A program made the position numbers and the translations under genes. From Devosia sp. (GTDB lineage: Bacteria > Pseudomonadota > Alphaproteobacteria > Rhizobiales > Devosiaceae): a stretch of 64,000 nucleotides of DNA. The notes beneath the pieces are model-generated. The model did not search any database. It was not told the DNA's origin and worked only from the letters and a program-made list of their open reading frames with translations. The stretch spans positions 124,001 through 188,000 of the forward strand of contig NZ_JANQAH010000009.1 of NCBI RefSeq assembly GCF_024707125.1, written 5' to 3'. Shown here one piece after another: positions 42,348 to 50,932 of this stretch; positions within the stretch are counted from its first letter, which is position 1, and each line of letters begins with the position of its first letter.

Positions 42348-42725
42348 ATGACCGATTTTGTGGACCGCGTGGTGGCGACTTCAGCGGCTTTGGACTTGAT
42401 ACACGACATCGAGGCGCGCCACGGCAAGGTGATGTTTCACCAGTCTGGCGGCTGCTGCGATGGCTCTTCGCCCATGTGCTACCCCATAGGCGACTTTATC
42501 CTCGGCGATCGCGATGTGCAGATGGGCGAAATCGGCGGCGCGCCCTTCTACATGTCGCCCAGCCAGTTCGAATATTGGCAACATACCCAGCTCATCATCG
42601 ACGCCATTCCTGGGCGGGGTGGCATGTTCAGCCTGGACAATGGGACGGAGCGGCGGTTTCTCACTCGGTCGCGGGTGTTTTCGGATGAGGAGCATGCGCG
42701 GAGACGGCCGATTGCGGTGCAGTGA
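42348..42725 (+). CDS. DUF779 protein
   Basis: 125 residues from ATG 42348, preceded by GGGAGAGGGA. The family hallmark is the cysteine-rich SGGCCDGSSPMCYP (Cys36, Cys37, Cys44). DUF779 genes very often follow AldB/ExaC-type aldehyde dehydrogenases, as here. Function is undetermined. The cysteine cluster suggests metal or aldehyde-adduct chemistry, which is inference. A hairpin with a T-run separates it from the dehydrogenase gene. Confidence 0.88.
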   Translation: MTDFVDRVVATSAALDLIHDIEARHGKVMFHQSGGCCDGSSPMCYPIGDFILGDRDVQMGEIGGAPFYMSPSQFEYWQHTQLIIDAIPGRGGMFSLDNGTERRFLTRSRVFSDEEHARRRPIAVQ

Positions 42726-42745
42726 AGGGGCGTAAGAACGCCCCT
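42726..42745 (+). terminator. Short hairpin after the DUF779 gene
   Basis: AGGGGCG-TAAGAA-CGCCCCT, a perfect 7-bp stem starting right at the stop codon. No T-run; probably a 3'-end structure. Confidence 0.4.
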
Positions 42746-42750
42746 CCCCG

Positions 42751-42825
42751 TCGTCATTGCCGGGCTTGTCCCGGCAATCCATCTCGCCAAGGCATGGACC
42801 ACCGGGACAAGCCCGGTGGTGACGA
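42751..42825. repeat. Paired palindromic repeat units in inverted orientation
   Basis: Two 32-bp units (42751-42782 and 42794-42825) are reverse complements of each other except for two 3-bp blocks. Each unit folds on itself around CCGGGCTTGTCCCGG, and the differing blocks (TTG/CAA in one, CCA/TGG in the other) keep each hairpin paired. It lies between convergent genes and may act as a two-way terminator. Confidence 0.8.
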
Positions 42826-42844
42826 GTGACGAGACGTTGCGATC

Positions 42845-44140
42845 TCAATGAAACTGAGCCGTCTCCGTCGATTCCCCCATCGCCGTCGTGGCGCTCTTGC
42901 CTTCGCTCACGGCCAATGAGACTGCGTCGAAATAGCTGGTGCCCACTTCGCGCTGGTGGCGAACCGCCGAAAAACCATGGGCTTCGGCGGCGAATTCGGC
43001 TTGTTGCAGGCGGGAATAGCCGGCCATGCCGTCGGCCTTGTAGGCGCGGGCCAGTTCGAATGTGGTGAGGCTGAGATTGTGGAAGCCGGCCAGGGTGATG
43101 AACTGGTATTTGTAGCCCATGGCGGCGATTTCGCGCTGAAAACTGGCCATGGCGGTCTCGTCCATATGCCGCGCCCAATTAAAACTCGGCGAGCAATTAT
43201 AGGCCAGCATCTGCTCCGGATGGACCTTGCGGACGGCCTCGGCGAACTTTTTGGCCTCGGCGAGATCGGGCTTGCTGGTTTCGCACCAGATGAGATCGGC
43301 ATAGGGCGCATAGGCAATACCCCTCGCGATGGCGGCGTCGATGCCGCCCTTGAGGCGATAGAATCCTTCGGGTGTGCGCTCGTCGGTCACGAAGGGCCGG
43401 TCATATTCATCGATATCCGAGGTGATGAGACGCGCTGCTTCCGCATCAGTGCGGGCCATGATCAATGTGGGAACATCTATGACGTCGGCGGCGAGACGCG
43501 CGGCGTTGAGGGTGCGGATGAATTGGCTGGTGGGCACCAGCACCTTGCCGCCAAGATGCCCGCACTTCTTTTCCGAAGCCAATTGATCCTCGAAATGCAC
43601 GGCAGCGGCGCCGGCCTCGATCATGGCTTTCATCAGTTCAAAGGCATTGAGCGCGCCGCCAAAGCCGGCTTCGGCATCGGCGATGATGGGGACGAAGAAG
43701 TCGAGGTCGGTGGTCGCGATCCCGTCGGCCTGTTCCATGCTCTGGATCTGGTCGGCGCGCTGCAGCGCCTTGTTGATGCGGCGGACCACGGCGGGAACGC
43801 TGTCGACGGGGTAAAGCGACTGGTCGGGATACATATTGCCCGAGGAATTGGCGTCGGCGGCGACCTGCCAGCCCGAGAGATAAATGGCCTGTAAGCCGGC
43901 TTTCACCTGCTGCACCGCCTGGTTACCCGTAAAAGTGCCGAGAGTGGGCACGAAATCCTGACTGTGCAGCAGTTCCCACAGGCGGCGGGCGCCGTTCTCG
44001 GCCAGCGTGTGGCGGATCGGCAGGGAGCCGGAGAGGCGCGCGACATCGGCGCGAGAAAAGGTGCGGGAAATGGTCTTCCAGCGATCGGGCGCATAGTCGG
44101 GCGCCGGAAACTGTTCGGGTTGGCTGGGCTTGTCGAGCAT
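42845..44140 (-). CDS. aceA: Isocitrate lyase
   Basis: 431 residues from ATG 44140, preceded by GAGGAG. A longer frame to 44200 lacks support. It splits isocitrate to succinate and glyoxylate in the glyoxylate shunt, needed for growth on acetate and fatty acids. The catalytic loop [10 protein letters not shown] with its nucleophilic Cys is present, as are the metal-binding [13 protein letters not shown] and NCSPSFNW. The upstream 75-codon gene and divergent scfR give the usual alphaproteobacterial regulatory setting. AceB is not in the window. Confidence 0.95.
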   Translation of the reverse strand: MLDKPSQPEQFPAPDYAPDRWKTISRTFSRADVARLSGSLPIRHTLAENGARRLWELLHSQDFVPTLGTFTGNQAVQQVKAGLQAIYLSGWQVAADANSSGNMYPDQSLYPVDSVPAVVRRINKALQRADQIQSMEQADGIATTDLDFFVPIIADAEAGFGGALNAFELMKAMIEAGAAAVHFEDQLASEKKCGHLGGKVLVPTSQFIRTLNAARLAADVIDVPTLIMARTDAEAARLITSDIDEYDRPFVTDERTPEGFYRLKGGIDAAIARGIAYAPYADLIWCETSKPDLAEAKKFAEAVRKVHPEQMLAYNCSPSFNWARHMDETAMASFQREIAAMGYKYQFITLAGFHNLSLTTFELARAYKADGMAGYSRLQQAEFAAEAHGFSAVRHQREVGTSYFDAVSLAVSEGKSATTAMGESTETAQFH

Positions 44141-44221
44141 GTCGGGTCTCCTCAATTGGACATGGCTTCGCCGGTCCCGCCCGGAGGCGGGATCAGGCAT
44201 TTTGCTGAGAAAGGCGGGGTG

Positions 44222-44449
44222 TTAGGCGGGGACCTTGCGGCTAAAGGTGGCGGCGAACATGCCACCGCCGGAGAACAGTTCTGTGCTGTCGGCGCCGCTG
44301 ACCAGGGCAAACTGGTGACGGCCGATCTTGCCGGCAATGGCATAGCCCTGTTCGTCGAGGCCGCGCGCCTTGAACTGGGCCATGGCTTCGTGGGCGCTGG
44401 GGGCGATGATGGTCAGATATTCTTCGCGTTCGCTGATGCTGGGGCTCAT
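44222..44449 (-). CDS. Small conserved-looking protein upstream of aceA
   Basis: 75 residues from ATG 44449 (GGAG six bases upstream). The sequence MSPSISEREEYLTIIAPSAH has no signal peptide or membrane segment and ends GGGMFAATFSRKVPA. It is separated from aceA by 81 bp on the same strand, so it is probably the first gene of the aceA transcript. Composition and a good ribosome site argue that it is real. I do not recognise a family. It might be a modulator of isocitrate lyase or of the divergent regulator. Confidence 0.65.
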   Translation of the reverse strand: MSPSISEREEYLTIIAPSAHEAMAQFKARGLDEQGYAIAGKIGRHQFALVSGADSTELFSGGGMFAATFSRKVPA

Positions 44450-44491
44450 CTCCGGAACTCCTCTTGGCTGGATGATGTAAAGATTTGACAA

Positions 44492-44503
44492 TTCTGCGCA
44501 GAA
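44492..44503. promoter_or_regulatory. 12-bp perfect palindrome in the aceA-scfR divergent region
   Basis: TTCTGCGCAGAA, located 42 bp upstream of the 75-codon gene, in the promoter zone for the aceA unit. It is a candidate ScfR operator. Confidence 0.5.
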
Positions 44504-44568
44504 GGCAAGAATAGATCGGAAATCAGCCAGTAAAGCTGTCAATCGCAGTCAATTTTGACGCTGTGAAT

Positions 44569-44586
44569 TGTAAAGTCTGTAAAGAC
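44569..44586. promoter_or_regulatory. Tandem TGTAAAG repeats upstream of scfR
   Basis: TGTAAAGTC and TGTAAAGAC are adjacent 9-bp direct repeats, 16 bp before the scfR start. A third TGTAAAG lies at 44476-44482 close to the minus-strand gene, so both promoters are flanked by the same heptamer. Confidence 0.5.
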
Positions 44587-44602
44587 TGGCACGGAGGAGA
44601 CG

Positions 44603-46009
44603 ATGGTTGCCGAAGCCGAAATGCAGATCGGCGGCCGCATCAAGCGGCTGCGACGGCAGAAGAAAGTGTCGCAGGCGGACCTGGCCCAGGCACTGGGTAT
44701 TTCTGCCAGCTATCTGAACCTGATCGAGCACAATCGCCGCAAGGTGACGGTGCCCCTGTTGTTTTCGCTGGCCGGGCAATTGGGCGTTGAGCCCGGCGAA
44801 TTGGTGGACAGCGACGAGGGGCGGCTGGTTGGCGACCTGATGGAGGCTTTTGGCGATGACCTTTTTGCCGATAGCGACATCACCAATCTCGAAATCCGCG
44901 ATCTCGCGCAATCCAACCCCGCGGCGGCGCGGGCGGTTCTGCGGCTTTACGATCGCTATCGGCTGCTGGGCAGCGCCGGGGCGCAGAAGGTCGATGTAGC
45001 GGAGCCGCCGTTTCACATGGCGACCGATGCCATTTCCGATTTCCTGCAGGAGAGCGCCAGCCACTTTCCGGCACTGGAGGCGGCGGCGGAGCGCATTCGC
45101 GGCGATATCGACAACTTTGGGGACAGTTTTGAGAGCGGATTGAAAGCCTATCTCTTCAATGTCTTTGGGCAGGAGGTGCGGCTGGCCTCGCTGCCACACG
45201 GCATTGCAAGGCAGCGCGATCCCTCGGGGCGAGCCATCCTGATTTCCGACCTCATACCGAGCGAAACCGCGCAATTCCTCCTCGCCCATCATCTGGGAGA
45301 ACTGGCGGCCGGGGCCGAGATCGAGGCCATCATCGACGCGGCAAACCTGTCCGAGGGCGATGCGCCGGCCTTGGCGCGAAACGTCCTGGCAGCTTATTTC
45401 GCCGGGGCGTTGATCATGCCCTATGAGCCTTTCCTGAAAGCGTGCCGCGACCATCGCTATGATATCGAGCGTATCGGGCGACGTTTTGCGGCCAGCTTCG
45501 AGCAGGTCTGCCACCGCATGACGACGCTACAGCGCAAGGGGGCGCAGGGCATTCCGCTGCATCTGGTGCGTACCGATATTGCCGGGAACATTTCAAAGCG
45601 CTTTTCGCTGTCGGGGATTCACATTCCGCGCCATTCGGGCGCCTGCCCGCGCTGGAATGTCTATGAGGCTTTCATGGCGCCCGAGCGCATTCATGTGCAG
45701 GTGAGCCAGATGCCTGACGGGCAGCGCTATTTCTGCATTGCCCGCACCATCACCAAGGGCGGCTATCGCTACAATGCGCCCAAAAGCTATCTCTCCATCG
45801 GCCTTGGCTGCTCGGCGCACCATGCGCGGGACATGGTCTATGCCGATGGCATTGATGTGTTCGGCGAGGGCCAGGCCGTGCCGGTCGGAACTGGCTGTCG
45901 ATCCTGCCCACGCATGGAATGCGGCCAGCGGGCGCATCCGCCGGCAGACCATAGGTTCAGCCTCGATGGGACGAGCCGCCCCGAGAGCTTTTATGCGCGG
46001 ATGACGTGA
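44603..46009 (+). CDS. scfR: ScfR/RamB-type XRE regulator with IrrE-like and short-chain fatty acid domains
   Basis: Regulator of 468 residues. An XRE helix-turn-helix spans about 10-66 (QADLAQALGISASYLNLIEH). The middle contains an ImmA/IrrE-like domain in which the usual zinc HExxH is altered (LAHHLGELAAG). The C-terminal DUF2083 domain has several conserved cysteines (GTGCRSCPRMECGQRAHP). Such proteins (RamB, ScfR, PrpC regulators) sense acyl-CoA or related metabolites and control glyoxylate or methylcitrate genes. It diverges from the aceA unit, which is its probable target. The GGAGGAG site precedes ATG 44603. Confidence 0.88.
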   Translation: MVAEAEMQIGGRIKRLRRQKKVSQADLAQALGISASYLNLIEHNRRKVTVPLLFSLAGQLGVEPGELVDSDEGRLVGDLMEAFGDDLFADSDITNLEIRDLAQSNPAAARAVLRLYDRYRLLGSAGAQKVDVAEPPFHMATDAISDFLQESASHFPALEAAAERIRGDIDNFGDSFESGLKAYLFNVFGQEVRLASLPHGIARQRDPSGRAILISDLIPSETAQFLLAHHLGELAAGAEIEAIIDAANLSEGDAPALARNVLAAYFAGALIMPYEPFLKACRDHRYDIERIGRRFAASFEQVCHRMTTLQRKGAQGIPLHLVRTDIAGNISKRFSLSGIHIPRHSGACPRWNVYEAFMAPERIHVQVSQMPDGQRYFCIARTITKGGYRYNAPKSYLSIGLGCSAHHARDMVYADGIDVFGEGQAVPVGTGCRSCPRMECGQRAHPPADHRFSLDGTSRPESFYARMT

Positions 46010-46025
46010 CGGAAAGGAGGGAAAC

Positions 46026-46115
46026 TGGCGGAGAGAGAGGGATTCGAACCCCCGATAGAGTTGCCCCTATGCCGCATTTCGAGTGCGGTGCATTCAACCG
46101 CTCTGCCATCTCTCC
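46026..46115 (-). tRNA. tRNA-Ser (anticodon CGA)
   Basis: 90 nt on the minus strand including an encoded CCA (46026-46028). The acceptor stem GGAGAGA/TCTCTCC is perfect, with a G discriminator at 46029 as in Ser tRNAs. The anticodon loop CTCGAAA gives CGA, a long variable arm (GGCATAGGGGCAACTCTATC region) marks a class II tRNA, and the T-loop is GGTTCGAATCC. The frame that seems to run through here toward the next gene is spurious. Confidence 0.96.
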
Positions 46116-46326
46116 GCGAGATCGAAAAGGGATCGTTGAAAATCCCGGCCGGTCGATACGGGGCGGCTTATGGCATAGCGTGAGGCGGGCTGCAACACCC
46201 CTTATGCGCGGATGTCACAGAAAGCGATCCCCTCCTCATGCAGTCACAAATACGTGTCGAGCGATCTCCTTTCGCAAATCCGCGTTGTTGTGGCGTCAGG
46301 CACAAATCTTTTCAGGGAAACGACTT

Positions 46327-47106
46327 ATGGTTACGCGACGCACACTCGTTGCCGGCATGGCCGGCTTGCCAATAGCCGGACTTGCGGCCAATCTTTTGAG
46401 CACCAGCTTTGCATTTTCCCAGGACGCAACCATGGCCGATACTATTGCTACGAGCGGGGGCGACCTCGCCATTCATCCGGTCGAACATGCGAGCCTGGTG
46501 CTCGAATGGGGTGGCAAGGTCATCTATGTCGACCCCGTGGGCGGGGCCGCGCTCTATGAAGGCCTGCCGGCCCCCACTGCTATTCTCATCACCCATGGCC
46601 ACGGCGACCATTTTGATGTGCCGACCCTGGAAGCCATTGCCGGCGCGGCGCCGCTCCTCACCAACGAAGACGTTTTTGGGAAATTGCCCGAGGGGCTTAA
46701 GGCCAATGCCAAATCCATCGCCAACGGTGCGGATGGCGAGCTTGATGGCGTCAAACTGAAAGCCATTGCGGCGCACAACACCACCGAAGACCGCATGCGC
46801 TACCATCCGGTCGGGGTCGGCAATGGCTATGTGCTTACGTTCGGCGACACGCTTGTCTATGTGGCCGGAGACACCGAGCCGACCGAGGACATATTGGCGC
46901 TGACGGGCATTGCCGTCGCTTTCCTGCCCATGAACCTGCCCTATACGATGACGCCCGAGCAGGCCATTGAAGCGATCAATGTCTTCAAGCCCAAGATCAT
47001 CTATCCCTATCACTATGGCGACAGCGACCTTTCGGTGCTGGAAGCCGGGGTTGGCGACCATACCGAAGTGCGGCTGCGGGACTGGTATCCGAACGGCAGG
47101 GGCTGA
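46327..47106 (+). CDS. Exported metallo-beta-lactamase-fold hydrolase (UPF0173-like)
   Basis: 259 residues from ATG 46327. The open frame extends upstream through the tRNA, which rules out earlier starts. The N-terminus has a twin-arginine-like signal (MVTRRTLVAGMAGLPIAG, hydrophobic to about 30). The metal motif is THGHGDHFD (His90, His92, Asp94, His95), with further ligands in AGDTEP and PYHYGDS. It belongs to the MBL hydrolase group related to UPF0173/UlaG. Substrate unknown. It is unusual that the signal suggests export, since most UPF0173 members are cytoplasmic. Confidence 0.82.
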   Translation: MVTRRTLVAGMAGLPIAGLAANLLSTSFAFSQDATMADTIATSGGDLAIHPVEHASLVLEWGGKVIYVDPVGGAALYEGLPAPTAILITHGHGDHFDVPTLEAIAGAAPLLTNEDVFGKLPEGLKANAKSIANGADGELDGVKLKAIAAHNTTEDRMRYHPVGVGNGYVLTFGDTLVYVAGDTEPTEDILALTGIAVAFLPMNLPYTMTPEQAIEAINVFKPKIIYPYHYGDSDLSVLEAGVGDHTEVRLRDWYPNGRG

Positions 47107-47140
47107 GGGGCCAAAACGCCGCCGAAAACCGCGACGGCGC

Positions 47141-47169
47141 TTGACTCTTGAGGCCTTTTTCACGATAAG
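47141..47169 (+). promoter_or_regulatory. Probable housekeeping promoter of rplU-rpmA
   Basis: CTTGACT with TTGACT at 47141-47146 as -35, a 17-bp spacer, and GATAAG at 47164-47169 as -10. Alphaproteobacterial sigma-70 promoters favour CTTGAC. The implied leader is about 175 nt. Confidence 0.55.
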
Positions 47170-47182
47170 CCCCCGATCCCAC

Positions 47183-47216
47183 GCGCACTGGTCCCACCGG
47201 TGCGCTGGTTTTGTTT
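47183..47216 (+). terminator. Hairpin with U-rich tail in the rplU leader or after the hydrolase gene
   Basis: GCGCACTGGT and ACCGGTGCGC pair over 10 bp (one G-U) around CCC, followed by TGGTTTTGTTT. It lies just after the predicted promoter, so it may be an attenuator of rplU. It could also simply terminate the upstream hydrolase transcript. Confidence 0.5.
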
Positions 47217-47350
47217 GAAAACGCTGCTTGAGGCTGCCGGTCGGAAATCTCCGGCCCAAGACTTGAAAACCGCGGAAGAGGCATGAAAGCCGCGGTGCCG
47301 CAGGGCGCGACAGAAAAGGGACCGGGCGTTTGAAGCGTTCGGTTGTGCAT

Positions 47351-47884
47351 ATGACTTTTGCAGTCATCAAGACGGGCGGCAAGCAGTACAAGGTTGCTGC
47401 CAATGACGTCATCAAGATCGAAAAGCTCGACGCCGAAGCCGGCGACATCGTCACCTTTGACGAAGTCCTGATGGTTGGCGACGTGATCGGCGCTCCGCTG
47501 GTTGAAGGCGCACTCGTTGCTGCCGAGCTGGTCGAGACCAAGAAGCAGAAGACCGTCATCATCTTCAAGAAGCGTCGCCGCCACAATTCGCGTCGTCGCA
47601 ACGGTCACCGCCAGCTGCTGACCACCGTTCGTATCACCGAAATTCTGACCGGCGGCGCCAAGCCGACGATCAAGGCTGCCGCCAAGGCCGAAGCATCAGA
47701 CGCCGTGACCGAAAAGGCCCCGGCCAAGAAGGCTGCCAAGGCTGACGCTGCCGAAGCAACCGAAGCCAAGGCCGCACCGAAGAAGGCTGCGCCCAAGAAG
47801 GCCGCTGCTGAAGGCGAAGCCGCTGAAAAGCCGGCAAAGAAGGCCCCGGCCAAGAAGGCCGCTCCCAAGGCCGACCAGGAATAA
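47351..47884 (+). CDS. rplU: 50S ribosomal protein L21 with long Ala/Lys-rich C-terminal tail
   Basis: 177 residues from ATG 47351 ([15 protein letters not shown]). The core L21 fold fills about the first 103 residues, ending near RITEILTGG. The remaining 70 residues are a low-complexity tail of AKKAA and PAKKA repeats, much longer than the E. coli protein (103 residues). Lysine-rich tails on L21 are seen in other Rhizobiales. L21 binds 23S rRNA, and the tail could add nucleic-acid contacts. The ribosome site is weak. It is followed 14 bases later by rpmA. Confidence 0.95.
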   Translation: MTFAVIKTGGKQYKVAANDVIKIEKLDAEAGDIVTFDEVLMVGDVIGAPLVEGALVAAELVETKKQKTVIIFKKRRRHNSRRRNGHRQLLTTVRITEILTGGAKPTIKAAAKAEASDAVTEKAPAKKAAKADAAEATEAKAAPKKAAPKKAAAEGEAAEKPAKKAPAKKAAPKADQE

Positions 47885-47898
47885 GAGGAAGCTAGACC

Positions 47899-48165
47899 AT
47901 GGCACATAAGAAAGCAGGCGGTTCATCCCGCAACGGTCGTGATACCGCTGGCCGTCGTCTCGGCGTGAAGAAGTTCGGTGGCGAAGCTGTCGTCGCCGGC
48001 AACATCATCATCCGTCAACGCGGCACCAAGTGGGCTGTCGGCACCGGTGTTGGCCTCGGCAAGGATCACACGATCTATGCTCTGGTTGATGGCAGCGTCG
48101 CGTTCCGCACCCGCGCGAACAATAAAGTACACGTGTCTGTCATCCCGGCAGAGGCCGCCGAATAA
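47899..48165 (+). CDS. rpmA: 50S ribosomal protein L27
   Basis: 88 residues, complete. The N-terminus [15 protein letters not shown] is the conserved L27 tail that reaches the peptidyl-transferase centre and needs no proteolytic maturation here, unlike in Firmicutes. The core [15 protein letters not shown] and [10 protein letters not shown] is standard. AGAGGAAGC precedes the start. It is co-transcribed with rplU and followed by a strong terminator at 48234. Confidence 0.97.
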   Translation: MAHKKAGGSSRNGRDTAGRRLGVKKFGGEAVVAGNIIIRQRGTKWAVGTGVGLGKDHTIYALVDGSVAFRTRANNKVHVSVIPAEAAE

Positions 48166-48233
48166 CCCGGCAGGCTCGACTAACCCGCCGGTGACCAGTT
48201 CCCGGCGGCGTTTGGCGACACACCAGACTTGCG

Positions 48234-48266
48234 AAGGGGAACCGGTCAACCGGTTCCCCTTTTCGT
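48234..48266 (+). terminator. Rho-independent terminator after rpmA
   Basis: AAGGGGAACCGG-TCAA-CCGGTTCCCCTT, a perfect 12-bp stem followed by TTCGTTT. It separates the ribosomal pair from the acetyltransferase-obgE run. Confidence 0.88.
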
Positions 48267-48281
48267 TTCTGGAGCATTAGC

Positions 48282-48812
48282 ATGACCACCATCAAGGACC
48301 GCCTGCCCGCCTCGATCCGCACCGAACGCCTGGTGCTGACCGTGCCGACCATGGCCCATGCTCCAGCAATCGCCCAACTGGCCAATAACAAAAACGTCCA
48401 TCGCTGGATGGCGCGGCTCCCCTTTCCCTATGCGCTGAGCGACGCCGAATTTTTCATTGAAGAGATCGTACCTACGGCCGAGGAAGCGTGCTTTGCCATC
48501 GAGGCAGACGGCACATTTATCGGCGTGGTCGGCCTTCATTTTGCCGATGGTCAGGTTCCTGAGCTCGGCTACTGGTTGGGCGAGGCTTTTTGGGGCCAGG
48601 GCTATGCCAGCGAAGCGGCACAAGCATTGGTGGCAGAGGCCCGAGCGGCGGGCGCCACCGCCCTGCGCTCACGCGCGCTCAAGGAAAATGCCGGCTCGCG
48701 CAATGTCCTGCGCAAAGCCGGCTTCACCGAAACCGGCGAAGCGATCGAGGCGGCAAACAATCTTGCCGGCCAGACCATGGTGCTCATGCGGTTGGAGTTT
48801 GGCGAGAGATGA
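48282..48812 (+). CDS. GNAT-family N-acetyltransferase (RimJ/RimL-like), first of three
   Basis: 176 residues with the RimJ/RimL layout: N-terminal strand IRTERLVLTVP, the acceptor region around 40-90, and the acetyl-CoA motif GYWLGEAFWGQGYASEA (about 91-107) followed by LKENAGSRNVLRKAGF. It would acetylate a protein N-terminus or small amine; the target is unknown. It starts 15 bases after the rpmA terminator hairpin and overlaps the next GNAT gene by ATGA. Confidence 0.87.
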   Translation: MTTIKDRLPASIRTERLVLTVPTMAHAPAIAQLANNKNVHRWMARLPFPYALSDAEFFIEEIVPTAEEACFAIEADGTFIGVVGLHFADGQVPELGYWLGEAFWGQGYASEAAQALVAEARAAGATALRSRALKENAGSRNVLRKAGFTETGEAIEAANNLAGQTMVLMRLEFGER

Positions 48813-49336
48813 CCGAGCTTGTTACCGATAGACTGATCCTGCGGGCGCCAAGACCCGAGGACGCGCCCTGCTATGCCTTGGGCGTCAGCGAGTTCGCCGT
48901 GGCCAAATGGCTGACCCCGGTACCATGGCCCTATACGCTTTCCATGGCGCAGGAGTTTTTGCGCATGGCCCCGGCGCCGACGCCCGAAAAAGCCTTCTTC
49001 ATCATCGAGCATCCGAAAAAGGGGCTGATCGGTTGCGTGACGCTGGTCTCCGAACTCGGCTTCTGGATATCGCGCCCGCATTGGCACAGGGGTTATGGGA
49101 TGGAAGCGGCTTCGGCCCTGATCGACTGGCATTTTGACGGGACGCGCGCGGAAAGCATCCGCTCGAGCGCCCACCACAACAATGTCGCGTCCCTAAAACT
49201 CAAGGCCAAGCTCGGCTTTGTCGCGACTAGCAAGGAAATGCGCTTTTCCCAGGCGCTGCAGCACAATGTCGAGCACGTAACGACGGCGTTGAGCCGTGCG
49301 GACTGGCGGGCGAGAAGGAATGATCTATGCGCCTGA
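48809..49336 (+). CDS. GNAT-family N-acetyltransferase, second of three
   Basis: 175 residues from ATG 48809, which overlaps the previous stop. A longer frame upstream lies within the neighbour. Typical elements are MTELVTDRLILRAPRPED, then the acetyl-CoA loop HWHRGYGMEAASAL and NNVASLKLKAKLGF. It is diverged from both flanking GNATs. Acceptor unknown. Part of the same translationally coupled group leading to obgE. Confidence 0.85.
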   Translation: MTELVTDRLILRAPRPEDAPCYALGVSEFAVAKWLTPVPWPYTLSMAQEFLRMAPAPTPEKAFFIIEHPKKGLIGCVTLVSELGFWISRPHWHRGYGMEAASALIDWHFDGTRAESIRSSAHHNNVASLKLKAKLGFVATSKEMRFSQALQHNVEHVTTALSRADWRARRNDLCA

Positions 49337-49352
49337 CGGAGTATTTTTGCCG

Positions 49353-49892
49353 ATGATGCTGCCGATCATCGAGACGGAGAGGCTGATCCTGCGCACCCCG
49401 CGTGCGCAGGATGCCGAACCTATTGCGCGTTATCTCAACGACTTTGAGGTGGCGGGCAATCTTGCGCGCGTGCCGTTTCCCTATCATCTCTCCGATGCCA
49501 AGGCGTGGCTGCGGACACGCCATCCCGATGTCGAGCCCGACGACGCCAATTTTACCATCGAGGTCAAGGGCGAGGGTTATGTGGGCCATATCGGCTTTCA
49601 TCCCGGCCCCGATGGACCGGTGATCGGCTATTGGCTCGGCAAACCGTTTTGGGGTCGCGGGATCATGACCGAGGCGGCGATTGCCTGCCTCGACTGGTTC
49701 TTCGACACCACCAATACGCCGGTGGTTTATTCCGGCGTTTTTCACTTCAACCTCGCTTCCCTCGCGATCCAGCAGAAGCTGGGCTTTACCCAAAGCGGAC
49801 GAAGCTGGTTGCTCTGCCTTGCGCGCGACGCCGAGGTGGAGCATATCGACACAGAACTGACGCTTGGCGTCTGGAAGGCACGACGCACATGA
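49353..49892 (+). CDS. GNAT-family N-acetyltransferase, third of three
   Basis: 179 residues from ATG 49353 ([17 protein letters not shown]). ATG 49320 is also open but has its purine-rich site directly against the codon, so the later start is preferred. The acetyl-CoA motif is [17 protein letters not shown]. It is closer to the first GNAT (same GYWLG-xxFWG run) than to the second. It overlaps obgE by ATGA. One or more GNATs before obgE is a common rhizobial arrangement; their role there is not known. Confidence 0.83.
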   Translation: MMLPIIETERLILRTPRAQDAEPIARYLNDFEVAGNLARVPFPYHLSDAKAWLRTRHPDVEPDDANFTIEVKGEGYVGHIGFHPGPDGPVIGYWLGKPFWGRGIMTEAAIACLDWFFDTTNTPVVYSGVFHFNLASLAIQQKLGFTQSGRSWLLCLARDAEVEHIDTELTLGVWKARRT

Positions 49893-50932
49893 AATTTCTC
49901 GATCAGGCCAAGATCTACATCAAGTCCGGCGATGGCGGCGGCGGCGCCGTCAGCTTTCACCGCGAAAAATTCATCGAGTTCGGCGGCCCCGATGGCGGCA
50001 ATGGCGGACGCGGCGGCGATGTCGTGGCGGTCTGTGCCGATGGCCTCAACACGCTGATCGACTTCCGCTATGCCCAGCATTTTCGCGCGCCGACGGGCGT
50101 GCATGGCATGGGCAAGAACCGCGCCGGCGCCAATGGCGAGGACATCGTGCTGCGCGTGCCCAAGGGCACGCAGATTTTTGAGGAAGATCAGGAAACCCTG
50201 ATCGCCGATTTTACCGAGATCGGCCAGCGCGTCGTGCTGCTGCAGGGCGGCAATGGCGGCTTTGGCAATGCATATTTCAAGACCAGCTCCAACCAGGCGC
50301 CGCGCCATGCCAATCCCGGCCAGCCGGGCTTGGAAAAAGGCATCTGGCTACGTTTGAAACTGATCGCGGACGCGGGTCTGGTCGGCCAGCCCAATGCCGG
50401 CAAGTCGACCTTTTTGGCGGCTGTTTCGGCGGCCAAACCCAAGATTGCGGACTATCCGTTTACGACGCTGCACCCCAATCTTGGCGTGGTGCGGGCGGGC
50501 GAGCGCGAATTCGTCCTGGCCGATATTCCGGGCCTGATCGAAGGCGCCAGCGAGGGTATCGGCATCGGCGATCGCTTCCTCGGCCATATCGAACGCTGCG
50601 GTGTTCTTATTCACCTCATCGACGGCACCAATGAAGACGTGGCCCATGTCTATAAGGCCGTGCGCTATGAACTGGCGGCCTATGCCGACATCCTGGCGGA
50701 AAAGCCCGAAATCGTCGTGCTCAACAAGATCGATGCCCTGACGCCCGAAGAGCTCAAGGCCAAGATGAAGGCGCTGAAAAAGGTCAGCAAGGCCGAAGTG
50801 CGTGCCATTTCGGGTGCGACGGGCGAAGGCGTCGAGCAGGTGCTCTATGACGTGCTCGGCGTGATCGACGAGAGCCGCGCCGAAGAGGCCGCAGCCCTCG
50901 CGCCCAAGACCGAAGAGAAGTGGACCCCCTGA
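49889..50932 (+). CDS. obgE: GTPase Obg/CgtA
   Basis: Essential ribosome-assembly GTPase, 347 residues from ATG 49889 ([19 protein letters not shown]). The glycine-rich Obg domain covers about 1-158, then the G domain: G1 GQPNAGKST (166-174), G3 DIPG (212-215), G4 NKID. The short C-terminal extension is acidic and lacks the TGS-like domain found in some Obgs. It is coupled to the GNAT upstream and to proB downstream (TGATG). It binds the 50S subunit and responds to ppGpp in known cases. Confidence 0.96.
   Translation: MKFLDQAKIYIKSGDGGGGAVSFHREKFIEFGGPDGGNGGRGGDVVAVCADGLNTLIDFRYAQHFRAPTGVHGMGKNRAGANGEDIVLRVPKGTQIFEEDQETLIADFTEIGQRVVLLQGGNGGFGNAYFKTSSNQAPRHANPGQPGLEKGIWLRLKLIADAGLVGQPNAGKSTFLAAVSAAKPKIADYPFTTLHPNLGVVRAGEREFVLADIPGLIEGASEGIGIGDRFLGHIERCGVLIHLIDGTNEDVAHVYKAVRYELAAYADILAEKPEIVVLNKIDALTPEELKAKMKALKKVSKAEVRAISGATGEGVEQVLYDVLGVIDESRAEEAAALAPKTEEKWTP

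Noticed and set aside
46006-46326. N-terminal extension of the metallo-hydrolase frame through the tRNA
   Set aside because: It translates the tRNA-Ser gene antisense. The Met at 46327 begins a credible signal peptide.
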